This document shows, piece by piece, positions 1 through 9,508 of a DNA stretch of 64,000 nt (positions within the stretch are counted from its first letter, which is position 1; each line of letters begins with the position of its first letter). The stretch spans positions 62,001 to 126,000 of the forward strand of contig NZ_FNYE01000007.1 of assembly GCF_900108945.1 (NCBI RefSeq). The letters are read 5' to 3'. This stretch comes from Paraburkholderia diazotrophica (lineage in GTDB: Bacteria > Pseudomonadota > Gammaproteobacteria > Burkholderiales > Burkholderiaceae). Under the pieces are notes generated by a model. It was not told the origin of the DNA. It did not search any database and saw only the letters and a list, made by a program, of their open reading frames with translations. The translations under genes were made by a program, and so were the position numbers.

Positions 1-299
1 TGCTCGGCTTCGAAGGCATGCCTCGCCGCTATCACGCATATCCGCCGGAGTTTCAGGTGATGAATGTTTTGTCGTCGGCCGGTGCTTCGATACTCGCAGT
101 CGGCTACCTGTTGCCAATGTGCTATCTGATATGGTCGCTTTTCTACGGCGAGCGTGCCGGGTCCAACCCCTGGCGTGCCACCGGCCTCGAATGGCAAACG
201 TCTTCACCGCCGCCCAAGCATAACTTCGAACACACGCCCCTCGTGCAGCGAGATGCGTACGAGTACGATCCGGAAACCGGAAACGAGGCGCCGCAATGA
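1..299 (+). CDS. Cytochrome c oxidase subunit I, C-terminal end (partial)
   Basis: The reading frame is open from the window edge (first full codon at 3) and ends at 299. The start [10 protein letters not shown] matches the stretch that precedes the last transmembrane helix of heme-copper oxidase subunit I; one hydrophobic helix follows (about residues 20-45 after the Met) and then a polar C-terminal tail. In the family this subunit carries heme a and the heme a3-CuB centre in the inner membrane; those catalytic parts lie upstream of the window. It overlaps the subunit III gene by four bases (ATGA), so the genes are co-translated. Confidence 0.9.
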   Translation, partial: LGFEGMPRRYHAYPPEFQVMNVLSSAGASILAVGYLLPMCYLIWSLFYGERAGSNPWRATGLEWQTSSPPPKHNFEHTPLVQRDAYEYDPETGNEAPQ

Positions 300-937
300 C
301 GCTTCACGCCGAACAGTTCGATACCGCCGCGCAACAGGAAGCAGCCTCGACACTGGGCATGTGGACTTTTCTTGCGACGGAGTTGATGTTCTTCGGCCCG
401 CTCTTTTTGGGTTACCACTACGGACGCATGCATTTTGCCGAAGGCTTTGCCGCTGCAAGCCGTCACACCGATATCATGCTCGGCACGATCAACACGGCCG
501 TTCTGTTGACGAGCAGCATGCTGATGGCGATCGCCGTTCAGGCAAGGAAAATGGATGCAGTGCGGCTCGCCGCGTGCATGTTGTTTTTCACGGCCGCGCT
601 TGGCGCCGTGTTCCTCGTCATCAAGGGCACCGAGTATTGGACAGAGTGGCATGAGCACCTCGTGCCAGGTTCAGGGTTTGCTTTTCCCGATTCACGCCAT
701 GCCGACGCCGCCCAGTTGTTCTATTTCCTCTATTTCGGCATGACCGGGCTTCATGCACTGCATCTGATCGTCGGCTCTATCATGGTCGTTGTCTTTGCGC
801 TTGGCCTCTCACGCGGCGAGCGCCGATTTGCTGCAGCTGAACGCATCGAAGTGGCCGGCCTTTATTGGCACTTCGTCGACATCGTGTGGATTTTTCTTTA
901 TCCCTTGCTATACCTCGTCGGAAGGAGTAGCGGATGA
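296..937 (+). CDS. Cytochrome c oxidase subunit III family protein
   Basis: A 213-residue membrane protein with about five hydrophobic helices. [17 protein letters not shown] near the N-terminus, the acidic stretch around [10 protein letters not shown] and the helix containing [15 protein letters not shown] are typical of heme-copper oxidase subunit III (CoxC/CyoC family), which stabilises subunit I and takes part in proton uptake. The length is the short form common in bacteria. The start overlaps the stop of subunit I and its own stop overlaps the start of the next gene (ATGA at 934-937), showing an operon. Whether the enzyme is an aa3 or caa3 type cannot be told without subunit II. Confidence 0.92.
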   Translation: MTLHAEQFDTAAQQEAASTLGMWTFLATELMFFGPLFLGYHYGRMHFAEGFAAASRHTDIMLGTINTAVLLTSSMLMAIAVQARKMDAVRLAACMLFFTAALGAVFLVIKGTEYWTEWHEHLVPGSGFAFPDSRHADAAQLFYFLYFGMTGLHALHLIVGSIMVVVFALGLSRGERRFAAAERIEVAGLYWHFVDIVWIFLYPLLYLVGRSSG

Positions 938-1275
938 GCTCGCATGATGCGCATCGGTATGTGGGCCAACTCAAGGTGTGGGCTGCACTTCTGGCATTGC
1001 TGCTGCTGACATTCAGCAGTTCGTACCTGAAGCTCGGCCCATGGAATAGCGTGATCAACTTCGGTATTGCGACGGCAAAAGCGTTGCTCGTGGCGCTCTA
1101 CTTCATGCACCTGCGCCGGGCGTCCGCGATGCTGCGCATCGCCGCCATCGCCGCATTGCTGACACTGGGGCTGCTGTTCGGCTTGAGCTATACCGATTAC
1201 TCGACACGTGCGATCAATGTTGCGCCGTGGCAGGCACCGGCGGTGCCGCAAGATGCGGGGGCGGCTGCGTCGTGA
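934..1275 (+). CDS. Cytochrome c oxidase subunit IV family protein
   Basis: A 113-residue protein with three predicted membrane segments and the motif ALYFMHLRR that marks the prokaryotic subunit IV family, a small accessory subunit of the terminal oxidase. It is the last recognisable gene of the oxidase operon and is coupled to subunit III by an ATGA overlap. Its stop codon overlaps a GTG (1272) that opens a 32-codon reading frame; see the findings. Confidence 0.9.
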   Translation: MSSHDAHRYVGQLKVWAALLALLLLTFSSSYLKLGPWNSVINFGIATAKALLVALYFMHLRRASAMLRIAAIAALLTLGLLFGLSYTDYSTRAINVAPWQAPAVPQDAGAAAS

Positions 1276-1538
1276 AGCAGCCAGTGGTCTACTGGCCGCC
1301 GAGTGCATCTCTTCAAGGGCGATTGGGCTTTACCGCCAGCATGGTCGATTCCGGATGCTCGCGGCGATAAAACTGAAGTAATCAGCGCTCCTATGATCGT
1401 CTCTCCGCAGCGGGTCTCGACAGACGGCCGTCGCGCGCCGTCTCGCAATTGTGGCCCGGCCGGAGCGGGCATAGGTGTTGCGCGTGTCGTCCATATGGTG
1501 GCGAAGTTGCTGGACGGCGATTGCGGAGGGAGACAGTC

Positions 1539-2723
1539 ATGAGAAAGATTATTTTAGGCGTGTACGACAGATACGCGGACGCGTGTTCGGCGCAGCGGGC
1601 GCTAGGCGAGGCGGGCGTTGAGCAGGCCGATATCGCCATTTACTCGATGTCGGCCGATGTCCCAGTCGAAAAGGGCCCGCGCGTCTATGCGCCCGGCGGT
1701 GGCGATGTGCACCATCACAAGCCGGTCTTTGATCAACTCGAGCAACTGTTCGCACGGATCTTCAGGCGGGGCGAGTATCCGCCGGAAACGGAGGATTACA
1801 GGGAATTCATCCGCCGCGGCGGAACAGTTGTCAGCGCCGATGTTGTCGAAACGCAGGTCGATCTGGCGCGTGAGGCGATGCGCCGCGCGGGCGCAGCCGA
1901 CATCGGGGAGCGCGCCAATGCATGGCGGAATGGTTCCGCGGAAAAAGGCATGTCGGAACACGCGCCAGATCCAGGTAGCCCGGCGGCGCGCGATTCCTCC
2001 AGCCAGTACGAGTCGGCAACGCGGCGACAGGACGACGCGATGTCAGGCAGCGGACGGGTCGCGGGCACGGCGCCTTCGTTGGACGAAATGGAGAAGCCCG
2101 TTACCTCGCGCGACACCTCGCCGGATTCGGCATTGCCGGCGGAATTTGCCAGCGATGCTTCTGCCGCCGCCGGAACGGAAACGCCGAGCACTGCGTCGCC
2201 GTCGTCCGGACCGAACATGGTCGGCGGGATGCAGCAGGTGACAACGCACACCGAGGAGCGACGATCCGAGCCTTCTATGGAGCAAAGACAGCAGTTATCG
2301 GGTGTACCCGACGTCGGGTTCGCACGAACATCGGCAGGTGTGGACGCGGATCTTAAATCCCGCGCAGCGGCTCCATCCGATTCCAGCGCGGGCACGGCTG
2401 GCGCGAAGGCGCAGCAGACGTCGGGGACTGGTCTCGTGGGCGATCCTGTCATGGGCACCCCGCTGGACGATGACCCCTACGACGATGAATTTCGCAAGGA
2501 CTATGACGCTCACTATGCGAACACGGGCGGCTCATACGACGAATATCGGCGCGCCTACACGCATGGCGCCACGCTCGGGCAGGACGAGCGATATCGTATG
2601 CAGGACTGGCAACAGGTTGAGCCCAGCGCTCGCGAGCATTGGGAGTCGCGTTATCCGGAAAGTGGCTGGGAACGATTCAAGGCTGCCGTGCGGCACGGTT
2701 GGGAACGCGTTACGGGTCACTGA
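1539..2723 (+). CDS. Hypothetical acidic stress-type protein
   Basis: The start at 1539 is chosen over an upstream in-frame GTG (1449) because GGAGGGAG sits 6-13 bases before the ATG. The 394-residue product begins with a short conserved-looking module (MRKIILGVYDRYADACSAQ, about 1-100) that resembles the YflT/general-stress N-terminal fold. A long low-complexity Ser/Ala/Asp/Thr linker follows (about 130-300). The C-terminal module is rich in Asp and Tyr (DDDPYDDEFRKDYDAHY onward, about 305-394). No signal peptide or membrane segment is visible, so it is probably cytoplasmic. The C-terminal module resembles stretches found in bacterial envelope or general stress proteins, but I cannot assign a reaction. 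It is monocistronic by spacing. Confidence 0.8.
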   Translation: MRKIILGVYDRYADACSAQRALGEAGVEQADIAIYSMSADVPVEKGPRVYAPGGGDVHHHKPVFDQLEQLFARIFRRGEYPPETEDYREFIRRGGTVVSADVVETQVDLAREAMRRAGAADIGERANAWRNGSAEKGMSEHAPDPGSPAARDSSSQYESATRRQDDAMSGSGRVAGTAPSLDEMEKPVTSRDTSPDSALPAEFASDASAAAGTETPSTASPSSGPNMVGGMQQVTTHTEERRSEPSMEQRQQLSGVPDVGFARTSAGVDADLKSRAAAPSDSSAGTAGAKAQQTSGTGLVGDPVMGTPLDDDPYDDEFRKDYDAHYANTGGSYDEYRRAYTHGATLGQDERYRMQDWQQVEPSAREHWESRYPESGWERFKAAVRHGWERVTGH

Positions 2724-3027
2724 CGCTGCTTGCCGTCATGCTGATGCGATCGCCGATCGCACGCAGGCTGATGGCGTATCAGGGCTAGCAGACAGATGCG
2801 TAGCCAGGCGTTTTCGCATGGAATTTCCCGTATGGTCTAAATGGGTCCGTCGGTAACGCGTTGCAAACTCGCGGCGCTTTAACCGACGGGCACGGCCAAC
2901 GGGCCAGTCGTCGGTGCAGTGCAGGAGCGTCCGTAACGGCGGCTTCGGGAGATGATGAAGCGACGCATGAGCTGTATCCGGCTCAGAAGCCTGAAGCGTG
3001 CGATCGACTTTGTAGCGGGAGACGAAC
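2724..3027. other. Intergenic region, nothing recognised
   Basis: About 300 bases between the acidic protein and the small cysteine-rich protein. I see no convincing gene, hairpin or operator. A weak GGGAGA element at 3018-3023 belongs to the next gene. Confidence 0.4.
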
Positions 3028-3285
3028 GTGAGCATCCTCGTGGTCAGCTTGTTGGTTCTTGTCATGGCGCTGCCGTCTTCCAACGCGCGTGCTGAGGTTG
3101 ACCAACGCTGCGTATCCGTTCAGGTCAGCATCTGTAATTCCACATTGGCGCAATGCCAATGCACGTCTTCCGGTCGGACGAATGATGCCAATAGCGTGGC
3201 CGAACAGCAGAGAAGGTGCACTCAGGATTGCCACGAGGCCTATCAAAAGTGTGTCGCCGATGCGGCACGATCGTGTTACCGGTAG
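3028..3285 (+). CDS. Small exported cysteine-rich protein
   Basis: An 85-residue protein starting at GTG, with GGGAGA five bases upstream. Residues 1-22 form a signal peptide ending near SNARA. The mature part of about 63 residues holds eight cysteines spaced C-x7-C-x5-C-x-C and then C-x3-C-x6-C-x7-C, which suggests a disulfide-stabilised periplasmic or secreted domain. I do not recognise a family. No partner gene is close on the same strand. The signal peptide, ribosome site and even cysteine count support a real gene. Confidence 0.6.
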   Translation: MSILVVSLLVLVMALPSSNARAEVDQRCVSVQVSICNSTLAQCQCTSSGRTNDANSVAEQQRRCTQDCHEAYQKCVADAARSCYR

Positions 3286-3437
3286 ACGGGAGTCCGGCGC
3301 ATTCCGCAGTACGTGGGCTGGCAGCACCCGACGTTCGGACATCGACCGTGCGTAGACGACGCGTGAGGCACGGGGATACTTGTTAGTCAGCGGCATCGGG
3401 CAATGTGCCGGGTTCGCTGATTGCTCACCGACCGCTC

Positions 3438-5878
3438 ATGAATCCAGACACGCAACCGTTGCGTTTCGATGCCTACGATCCGCGCGACGAGCGGCGCCGC
3501 GAGTCGCTGCTCGGTCTCGGCAATGGCGTGCTGTTCGTGCGTGCAAGCGCGCCGGAACAGCGCCTCGCACATACGTCCACGTACCCGACAAACTACCCGC
3601 CCGACGAAGCGCACGCGCACTATCCCGGCATCTATCGCGCGGGGCTTTACAACCCGGTGACAGCATGCGCGAACGGCGAGACCTTGCGCGCGGCATTCCT
3701 GCCGCGCCTGCCGGATGCGACGGGCTTGCGGTACGGCGCGGCGGCGAGCCGTGGCTCGGGACGCATACGGCGCAGCTCGTTCGCTACACGCATGCACTCG
3801 ACATGGAGACGGCGCAAGCAACGCGGACGCTGCTGCTGCGCATCGCGGACGGCACGACGCAGATCGTCGAATCGCGTTTTGTCAGCGCGGCGCATCCATC
3901 CGTGTTCGTGATCCGCTGGCACGTCACCGCGTGCGACTGGTCAGGGCCGCTCGATATCGCCGACGGCACGGACGGCGATGTGCGCAATGCGATCGTCGAA
4001 AGGCAGCGCGCGTTCGATGGCCGCCACATCGTCGACGTGATGCATGCGATACAACCCGATGGCGTGCTGCTGACGAGCGCGAGGTTGTCGGGCGCGCAGG
4101 TGAGCATCGCAATCGGATCGCGCGTGGATGTGCAGTGCGCGAGTGACGAGATCGCCCCGCGCGTCGAATGGAAAGAGGGCGCGGCCTGCTTCACGCGTCG
4201 TACCGTGCATCTGCGCGCGGGCGAGACGGTATGCATCGACAAGATCGTGTCGGTGCATACGTCGCGCGATGCACTCGCGCCCGATCCCGCCGATGCGGCG
4301 CTCGCCAGTTTGCGGCGCGCAGGCAGCGCGGACAGTCTGTATGACGCGCATCTTCGCGCATGGCAACCGACGTGGGACGGCGTGCGTGCCGATGGCGACG
4401 ATGAGCCGCTCGTGCGTCAACTGAACCTGCGCGCGTTTCACGTGCTGCAGACGGTGTCCGCGCATTCGGCGCTCGAGGACGCCGGCATTCCCGCACGCGG
4501 CTGGCAGGAGGGCTACCACGGTCATGTGTTCTGGGACGACCTGTTCGTGCTGCCCGTCGTCACGCGCGACGAGCCGGATCATGCGCGCGGGCCGCTGCTC
4601 TATCGCTACCGGCGTCTCGACGTGGCTCGCTCGGCGGCGCGCGCGGCGGGTCTCGAAGGCGCGATGTATCCGTGGCGAAGCGCGGCAACGGGCGATGAAG
4701 AAACACCGCGCCTGCAGTTCAATCCGCTCGATGGCCACTGGATGCGCGACCATACGCGTCTCGAACAGCATGTCGGCTCGTCGATCGCATGGAACATCTG
4801 GCGCTACTGGGGCGCCTCAGCGGATGACGGATTCTTTCGCGACCGCGGCGCTGAGATGATCATCGAAATCGCGCGCTTCTGGGCGAGCGCAGCGACGTTC
4901 GACGAACGCATCGGCCGCTATGCGATCGACTGCGTGATCGGGCCGGACGAGTATCACGATCTATCGCCGCAAACGAACAGGCCCGGCCTGCGCAACAACG
5001 CATACACGAACGTGATGGCGATGTGGACGCTGCGATGCGCGCACAAGGCGCTCGCATCGCTCGTCGAGCGCGACCGCGCCGCGCTGGCGCGCAAGATTGC
5101 GTTGCGCGACGACGAGCCGGATCGATGGCTCGACGTTGCGCGCAATCTGGCTGTGCCTTTCGTCGACGATGGCGTGATCGAACAGTTCGAAGGCTTCGCG
5201 CGCCTGCGGCGAGCCGCCGATCCGAAAGGACTCGCCGATGACGGCGCGCGCGTGGACTGGTCGCTCGAACGTGCCGGCGATACGGTGAATGCATGGCAGG
5301 TCTCGAAGCAGCCCGATGTCGTGATGCTGTTCTATCTGCTGGGCGAGACGAAGTTGCGCGAGTTGCTCGCGCAGGCGGGCTATGCGTTCGACGCAACTGC
5401 CGCGCGTCGCACGCTCGACTATTACCTTGCCCGCATGACGCACGAATCGAGTCTGTCGCAGGTGGTGTGCGCAGGTGCGCTCGCGCGCGGCCAGCCCGAG
5501 CGTTCGTGGGCGTACTTCTCCAATGCGCTGACAACCGATGTCACGCCGCTCGAAGGCAGCGCGCACGAGGGATTGCATCTGGGCGCGCTCGCGGGGACGC
5601 TCGATGTGGTCGTGCGCCACTATGGCGGCGTCGACTTCGAAGACGGCGTGTTGCAGTTCGATCCCGCATGGCCGCGCGCATTGCCGCGAACGCGCCTGTC
5701 GCTGATGTTCCGTCATCAGCAGTTGCAGCTCGAAGGCAGCGCGCAAGCCGTTGCGCTTCGCGCCGCACGCGACAACACACAGGGCGTCGCAGTCGCAGCA
5801 CGCGGGCGACGCTTCGTGCTCGAACCCGGCGCTGTATTGACGATACGCGCGGGCAGCGGTGCCGTCGCGATCACATGA
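3438..5878 (+). pseudogene. GH65 family glycoside phosphorylase/hydrolase with apparent frameshift
   Basis: The family contains maltose, trehalose and kojibiose phosphorylases and related hydrolases acting on alpha-glucosides. The N-terminal part (ATG 3438, ESLLGLGNGVLFVR, YPGIYRAGLYN) is in one frame, and the rest continues in another frame from about 3730 to the stop at 5878. The second part holds the catalytic acid motif GPDEYH (codons at 4938-4955, Glu at 4947), the NNAYTNVMAMWTL helix and the phosphate-site motif KQPDVVMLFYLL. Adding one base near 3728 restores a continuous reading (DATGLAVRRGGEPW) and a normal length of about 813 residues. This may be a real one-base deletion or a sequencing error. 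No sugar transporter or beta-phosphoglucomutase gene is adjacent. Confidence 0.8.
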
Positions 5879-5984
5879 CAGGAACGCCAGTCTTATTAGT
5901 ATTTTTTTTGCGTCAAGAAAGACCCGATCGACAACATGCAGGGGATATCGTTAATGAACGACACATGGACGAGAATATTCGACG

Positions 5985-7001
5985 TCAATCTGCAGCCATC
6001 GTTCCGGATTTGCCAGTCGGGTAAAGCTGCGCCGCCGCGCGACTGGCATTGATGCGATGCCACGCGTGGCGGCGTGAAGGAATCGCGGAAATGGTCCGCC
6101 AGGCTGGAGAAACCACTTTCACGTGATGCAAATGGCTGGCGGTGGCGGCATGGTGGTGATGCGAATGCGCTGCGGCGCGATATAGCCGAGGCATGTTGAT
6201 GGGAGTTGGCTCTCCACTCATCCAGGCGCGGATTGTTATAAGATCCGCGGCGCGTGCACGGGATGAACTGGCGCCGAGCAGTGCAATGATCACTGGGTTG
6301 CCCGACACTATGGCGTCGACGACTATGCAGCGTCCGGCCTCGCGCGTGTAGCCGGTTTTGGCCAGGCGGACGTCCCAGTCCGGCCAAAGCACGACGGGAT
6401 CGGTGTTGTGATAGAACCTGATCCGGCCGCCAACAGCCTGTTCATATCTTGCCAGCGTGGTGAACGAACTGATCATCGGATAGCGCGTTGCCGCTAACGC
6501 CATCATGATGACATCACGAGCGGTAGAGACATTGCCCGGCGAAAGGCCGCTTGGATCGCCGAAGTGCGTGTCGGTCATGCGTAGCGCGCGCGCCTTGCTG
6601 TTCATCGCGTCGACGAACGCCAACTGACCGCCAGGGTAGGCGCGCGACAGAGCGGAGGCCGCGCGATTGTCGGATGTCACGAGCGCCATACGAAGCATGT
6701 CCTCGCGTTCGAGCGAAGTGCCGATCGAAAGGTGCGAACCCGAGTGCTTGAGGCGGTCGATGTCGGCGTCTTCAACAGTCACGGTATCGGTCAACACCTG
6801 TGCCTGGTCAATCACGACCATCGCTGTCATCAGCTTCGTCAGCGATGCGATCGGTCTAACATCATCAGCATTCTTTTCCAGCAGGACTTCGCCGCGCGCG
6901 ACGTCGTACACGATCGCACTGCGGGAATACAGCGAGGGTGTGTCGGCCCACGCGCACACGGCCGCGATTGCCAGCAGCAACGCACCACCGAGTTTCAGCA
7001 T
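5985..7001 (-). CDS. D-alanyl-D-alanine carboxypeptidase/endopeptidase (PBP7-like)
   Basis: A penicillin-recognising serine peptidase of the S11 family, which trims or cleaves cross-links in peptidoglycan in the periplasm. With the start at MLKLGG (7001) there is a signal peptide of about 19 residues. All three active-site motifs are present: SLTK (Ser53, Lys56), SDN (110-112) and KTG (215-217). An upstream in-frame start would add 68 basic residues that look like non-coding translation. After the catalytic domain comes an unusual tail of roughly 80 residues with a His-rich patch (HSHHHHAATASHLHH), perhaps metal-binding or disordered. Single gene. Confidence 0.88.
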   Translation of the reverse strand: MLKLGGALLLAIAAVCAWADTPSLYSRSAIVYDVARGEVLLEKNADDVRPIASLTKLMTAMVVIDQAQVLTDTVTVEDADIDRLKHSGSHLSIGTSLEREDMLRMALVTSDNRAASALSRAYPGGQLAFVDAMNSKARALRMTDTHFGDPSGLSPGNVSTARDVIMMALAATRYPMISSFTTLARYEQAVGGRIRFYHNTDPVVLWPDWDVRLAKTGYTREAGRCIVVDAIVSGNPVIIALLGASSSRARAADLITIRAWMSGEPTPINMPRLYRAAAHSHHHHAATASHLHHVKVVSPAWRTISAIPSRRHAWHRINASRAAAQLYPTGKSGTMAAD

Positions 7002-7403
7002 TTTGGTTGATACCTTCGTGCCGCGAGCCCGCAACCAGAGAGGCAGGACTGGCCCCGCGCGCAAGTTCTCTCTCGCATCGGGAAAGCAGAAATGCGTGCA
7101 GGACGAACAGATTCTATCCGGAAGCAATCGAACTGAAACGATAGCGTTAGTACCAACGCCGTTATCGGGCCGTCGGCGCTTTCGATGTTCTTTGGCGGCC
7201 CGCAAATTGCCCAGTCAGCGTATTGCTGTGTCGGTGCACGGGCGATTTAAGCCATCGCCCGGGAACACCTCGATCGACGGAAGCATCAGACGGAAGTATT
7301 GCAATGGAGCCTCCGCGCCGGGGCGAGGCGCACAGTCGTTGGATGTCCAGGCCCGGAAAGTGCTGAAGCCATAGGTGATACGGACGTGTGCATGGAGAGC
7401 TGG
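7002..7403. other. Intergenic region between divergent genes
   Basis: About 400 bases between the PBP7-like gene and a small membrane protein. It must carry both promoters. I see no clear operator, hairpin or small gene. Confidence 0.4.
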
Positions 7404-7805
7404 ATGTCAAAAGCGCCTTCAACGACGAGCGACCGCCTGATCTCCGGAAGACTGCGAGCTAACGGATACCAACCTCCAGATGGGTCATTGGATACCGCGT
7501 CCAGGACGCCGGCCAGGGCGTCCCTCGAAAAAGATGGCGTCGATCGGCAGCTCGTCGCACTCAATGTGGCCGGCGCAGGCCGTCGGCATATGATGGGGGC
7601 CGCGTCGGGTGTCGTCTTCGGGGTATTACTTGCCGCCGCAGGGCCCTTACTCTGGCGGTATGCAGAGGTCACGGGGCAATCTGTGCAGACGGACGGATGG
7701 CTGGCTGCATTGGCGTTGTTTGTCGGTCTGTTCCTCACGATTTGCGCTGGACTGGCGTTGCTGGGCTTGCCGCTTTCGGCAGCAGGAAACGACAGGGGGC
7801 GATAA
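7404..7805 (+). CDS. Hypothetical small inner-membrane protein
   Basis: The frame is open from 7299, but the ATG at 7404 has GGAG six bases upstream and gives a 133-residue product. The first 60 residues are polar, then two hydrophobic helices follow (about 64-86 and 98-120), with a short charged C-terminus. This is the layout of DUF-type two-helix membrane proteins. No catalytic residues or recognised family are visible, and the neighbours do not indicate a role. Confidence 0.55.
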   Translation: MSKAPSTTSDRLISGRLRANGYQPPDGSLDTASRTPARASLEKDGVDRQLVALNVAGAGRRHMMGAASGVVFGVLLAAAGPLLWRYAEVTGQSVQTDGWLAALALFVGLFLTICAGLALLGLPLSAAGNDRGR

Positions 7806-7873
7806 GGCAGCCGGTCAACCGGCGCAATGAGCTCACCCAGGCCGTGGCGCATTACCGTTGAGCACAATCAGTC

Positions 7874-7891
7874 ATTGGACCAAGGTCCAAT
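7874..7891. promoter_or_regulatory. 18-bp palindrome, probable operator
   Basis: ATTGGACCAAGGTCCAAT is an 8-bp perfect inverted repeat around AA. It lies about 70 bases after the small membrane protein and 208 bases before the lipoprotein gene. Its symmetry fits a dimeric regulator site. I cannot name the regulator. Confidence 0.45.
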
Positions 7892-8098
7892 ACAACATTC
7901 TCTTCAGGTTGTATAAGCTGAAGACTCTCTCTCACAGGAACACCAACGCCGCTTTCATGGGAGTTCGTCATGAAGGTACGCTCAGGCGTTGGAAACGGAC
8001 CGCAGTGCGAGGCCAGTGATGATCATGGCTGCGATCGGTAGTTCACGGATATCGAGGCTTTATCGCCAATCAATTATCAATCCCGCCCCGGAGTCCTG

Positions 8099-8494
8099 AT
8101 GCGTGCATGGCTCTCTCTTCCCCTGTGTGTCTTGCCCTTTCTGGCGGCCGGCTGCAACACGCCGCCGATTCCACCAGGCAAGCCCGTCGATATTCCAACT
8201 GCTCTTGAGCAGGTTCTTCAGGGCCTGTGCAATTTCAGGAAGACTGAAGCGGCACGGAAACAGGACCGGGGTGTTGTTATCGACTCCATTACCGTAGAGC
8301 TCGACCTGACCGTCGACGGCGCAAGAAATCCGCCGGTGGCCGTCGCGCCGGATATTCAGTTCATCCCCACGGTGAGCTACGGACAGATCATCACCGCGAA
8401 CCGGGGAAGCCGACTCGTTCTTTCGCTGAAGAAAACGGGCTCCGGCAACGCGTCTGCTGATGTCGAGTGCGATGCCTCCAGCCCTGCTCAGTAG
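8099..8494 (+). CDS. Hypothetical lipoprotein
   Basis: A 131-residue protein with a lipoprotein signal peptide: hydrophobic n-region, then the lipobox LAAGC with Cys19 as the lipidated residue. The Pro/Asn-rich stretch after it suggests an outer-membrane lipoprotein (no Asp at +2). The mature domain of about 110 residues looks like a small alpha/beta fold and has two further cysteines. The start is fixed by CGGAG six bases upstream. Family not recognised. Confidence 0.7.
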   Translation: MRAWLSLPLCVLPFLAAGCNTPPIPPGKPVDIPTALEQVLQGLCNFRKTEAARKQDRGVVIDSITVELDLTVDGARNPPVAVAPDIQFIPTVSYGQIITANRGSRLVLSLKKTGSGNASADVECDASSPAQ

Positions 8495-8534
8495 GCGGCG
8501 ACTCAGTCACCCCCAAGTGCGCGACAGTTCATCA

Positions 8535-9022
8535 TCGGATACGCTTCAGAAGAAAGTATCTGTGGGACAGCACATGCGTCAGGCTGCGCTGGGGATAGTC
8601 ATCGCTGTGGCACGCGCGGCAATCGTCAACTCGTCGTCCTGCATATTGCTTGTCTACGCGCCGACCTACGCGGTCAAGACGCTCAGGTTGCCGACGTATG
8701 TGCCTTTTGTCGCGCTGGTCGTCACTGGCGTCGTTGGAATGCTTTGCATGCCAGTCTTGAGAGCGCTCGCCGACAGACTCGGCGCCCGGCGGCAATTCCC
8801 TGGTGGCGTATCTCTTCCCCTTGCAATAAGAGCGAGTGCGAGGGGGCTTGCGTACGAAATTGGTGCGACTGTTTTCGGCGTCTCATCGCTTTGCTTTGTG
8901 ACCGTTCTTCTTGCGAAAACCGGAAGCTCGCTCGTCCCGCGTACTACCTCGGAGCAATTGGAATCACGTCGTTGCTCGTGACGAACCTGCTCATCGGTAA
9001 GGTCCATCAGCAAAAACTCTAA
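8535..9022 (+). pseudogene. Remnant of an MHS-family MFS transporter
   Basis: The segment VSVGQHMRQAALGIVIAVAR through LRALADRLGARRQF matches the second half of metabolite:H+ symporters of the MHS type (proline, shikimate, alpha-ketoglutarate carriers). The text then jumps to GLAYEIGATVFG, skipping about two helices. The last helix (RPAYYLGAIGITSLLVTNLL, up to 9022) is in a different frame, with the shift near 8935. The N-terminal half is missing. This is a decayed gene with a deletion and at least one frameshift. Confidence 0.75.
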
Positions 9023-9043
9023 AGCTTGTGTCAGGACATAGCA

Positions 9044-9414
9044 ATGAACAACTGGAATCTCTCTGAGCAAGCGGCCAACCTGCATGCCGATGCAATGGTG
9101 TGCGATATGACTCTTCCGTGGCGCACCCCTGGCTCTCAGGCAATCAAGGACGAAGTGCCCCAGAAACTGCGCGAAGCGGATTCAAGTTTGTGTCCTTCAC
9201 TGTCGTTGGTGACGAATCTTCTTCAACTCTTGATGCCGTTCGCGCTGTCGCGCGTGACCGGGCGTTCCTTCAGTCACAGCCGGACGAATGCATCCTGGTC
9301 GACAAATACGACGACATCCTCCGTGCGAAAAAAGAAGGCAAGGTCGCCATCGGACTGCATTTTCAGGGCACGGTACGGGTGGGGCGTGAACTGAAGCTCG
9401 TCGAAGGACCATGA
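9044..9414 (+). pseudogene. Remnant of an M19 membrane-dipeptidase gene
   Basis: ATG 9044 opens ANLHADAMVCDMTLPWRTPG, the start of bacterial renal-dipeptidase-like enzymes (the HAD motif would bind zinc). A single missing base near 9178 moves the continuation GFKFVSFTVVGD through KEGKVAIGLHFQGT into another frame, and translation stops at 9414 after LKLVEGP. About 120 of the usual 320 or more residues remain, so it cannot be functional. It follows the transporter remnant by 21 bases, so the two were probably one peptide or amino-acid uptake operon. Confidence 0.8.
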
Positions 9415-9508
9415 GAGATTTTCCGGCGACGCGCTGTTCGAATGTCTCGGACGTCGGCTGTGCCCGGCAATCGGCCATTCGAATCAGCAAATAGTCGGAA
9501 ACGGTTGT

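Noticed and set aside
143..658. Long minus-strand open frame opposite the oxidase genes
   Set aside because: It is an antisense shadow of high-GC coding DNA; the plus strand has clear oxidase motifs and gene overlaps.
2736..3083. Minus-strand open frame of about 115 codons
   Set aside because: No ribosome site and no protein-like pattern; it overlaps the start of the cysteine-rich gene.
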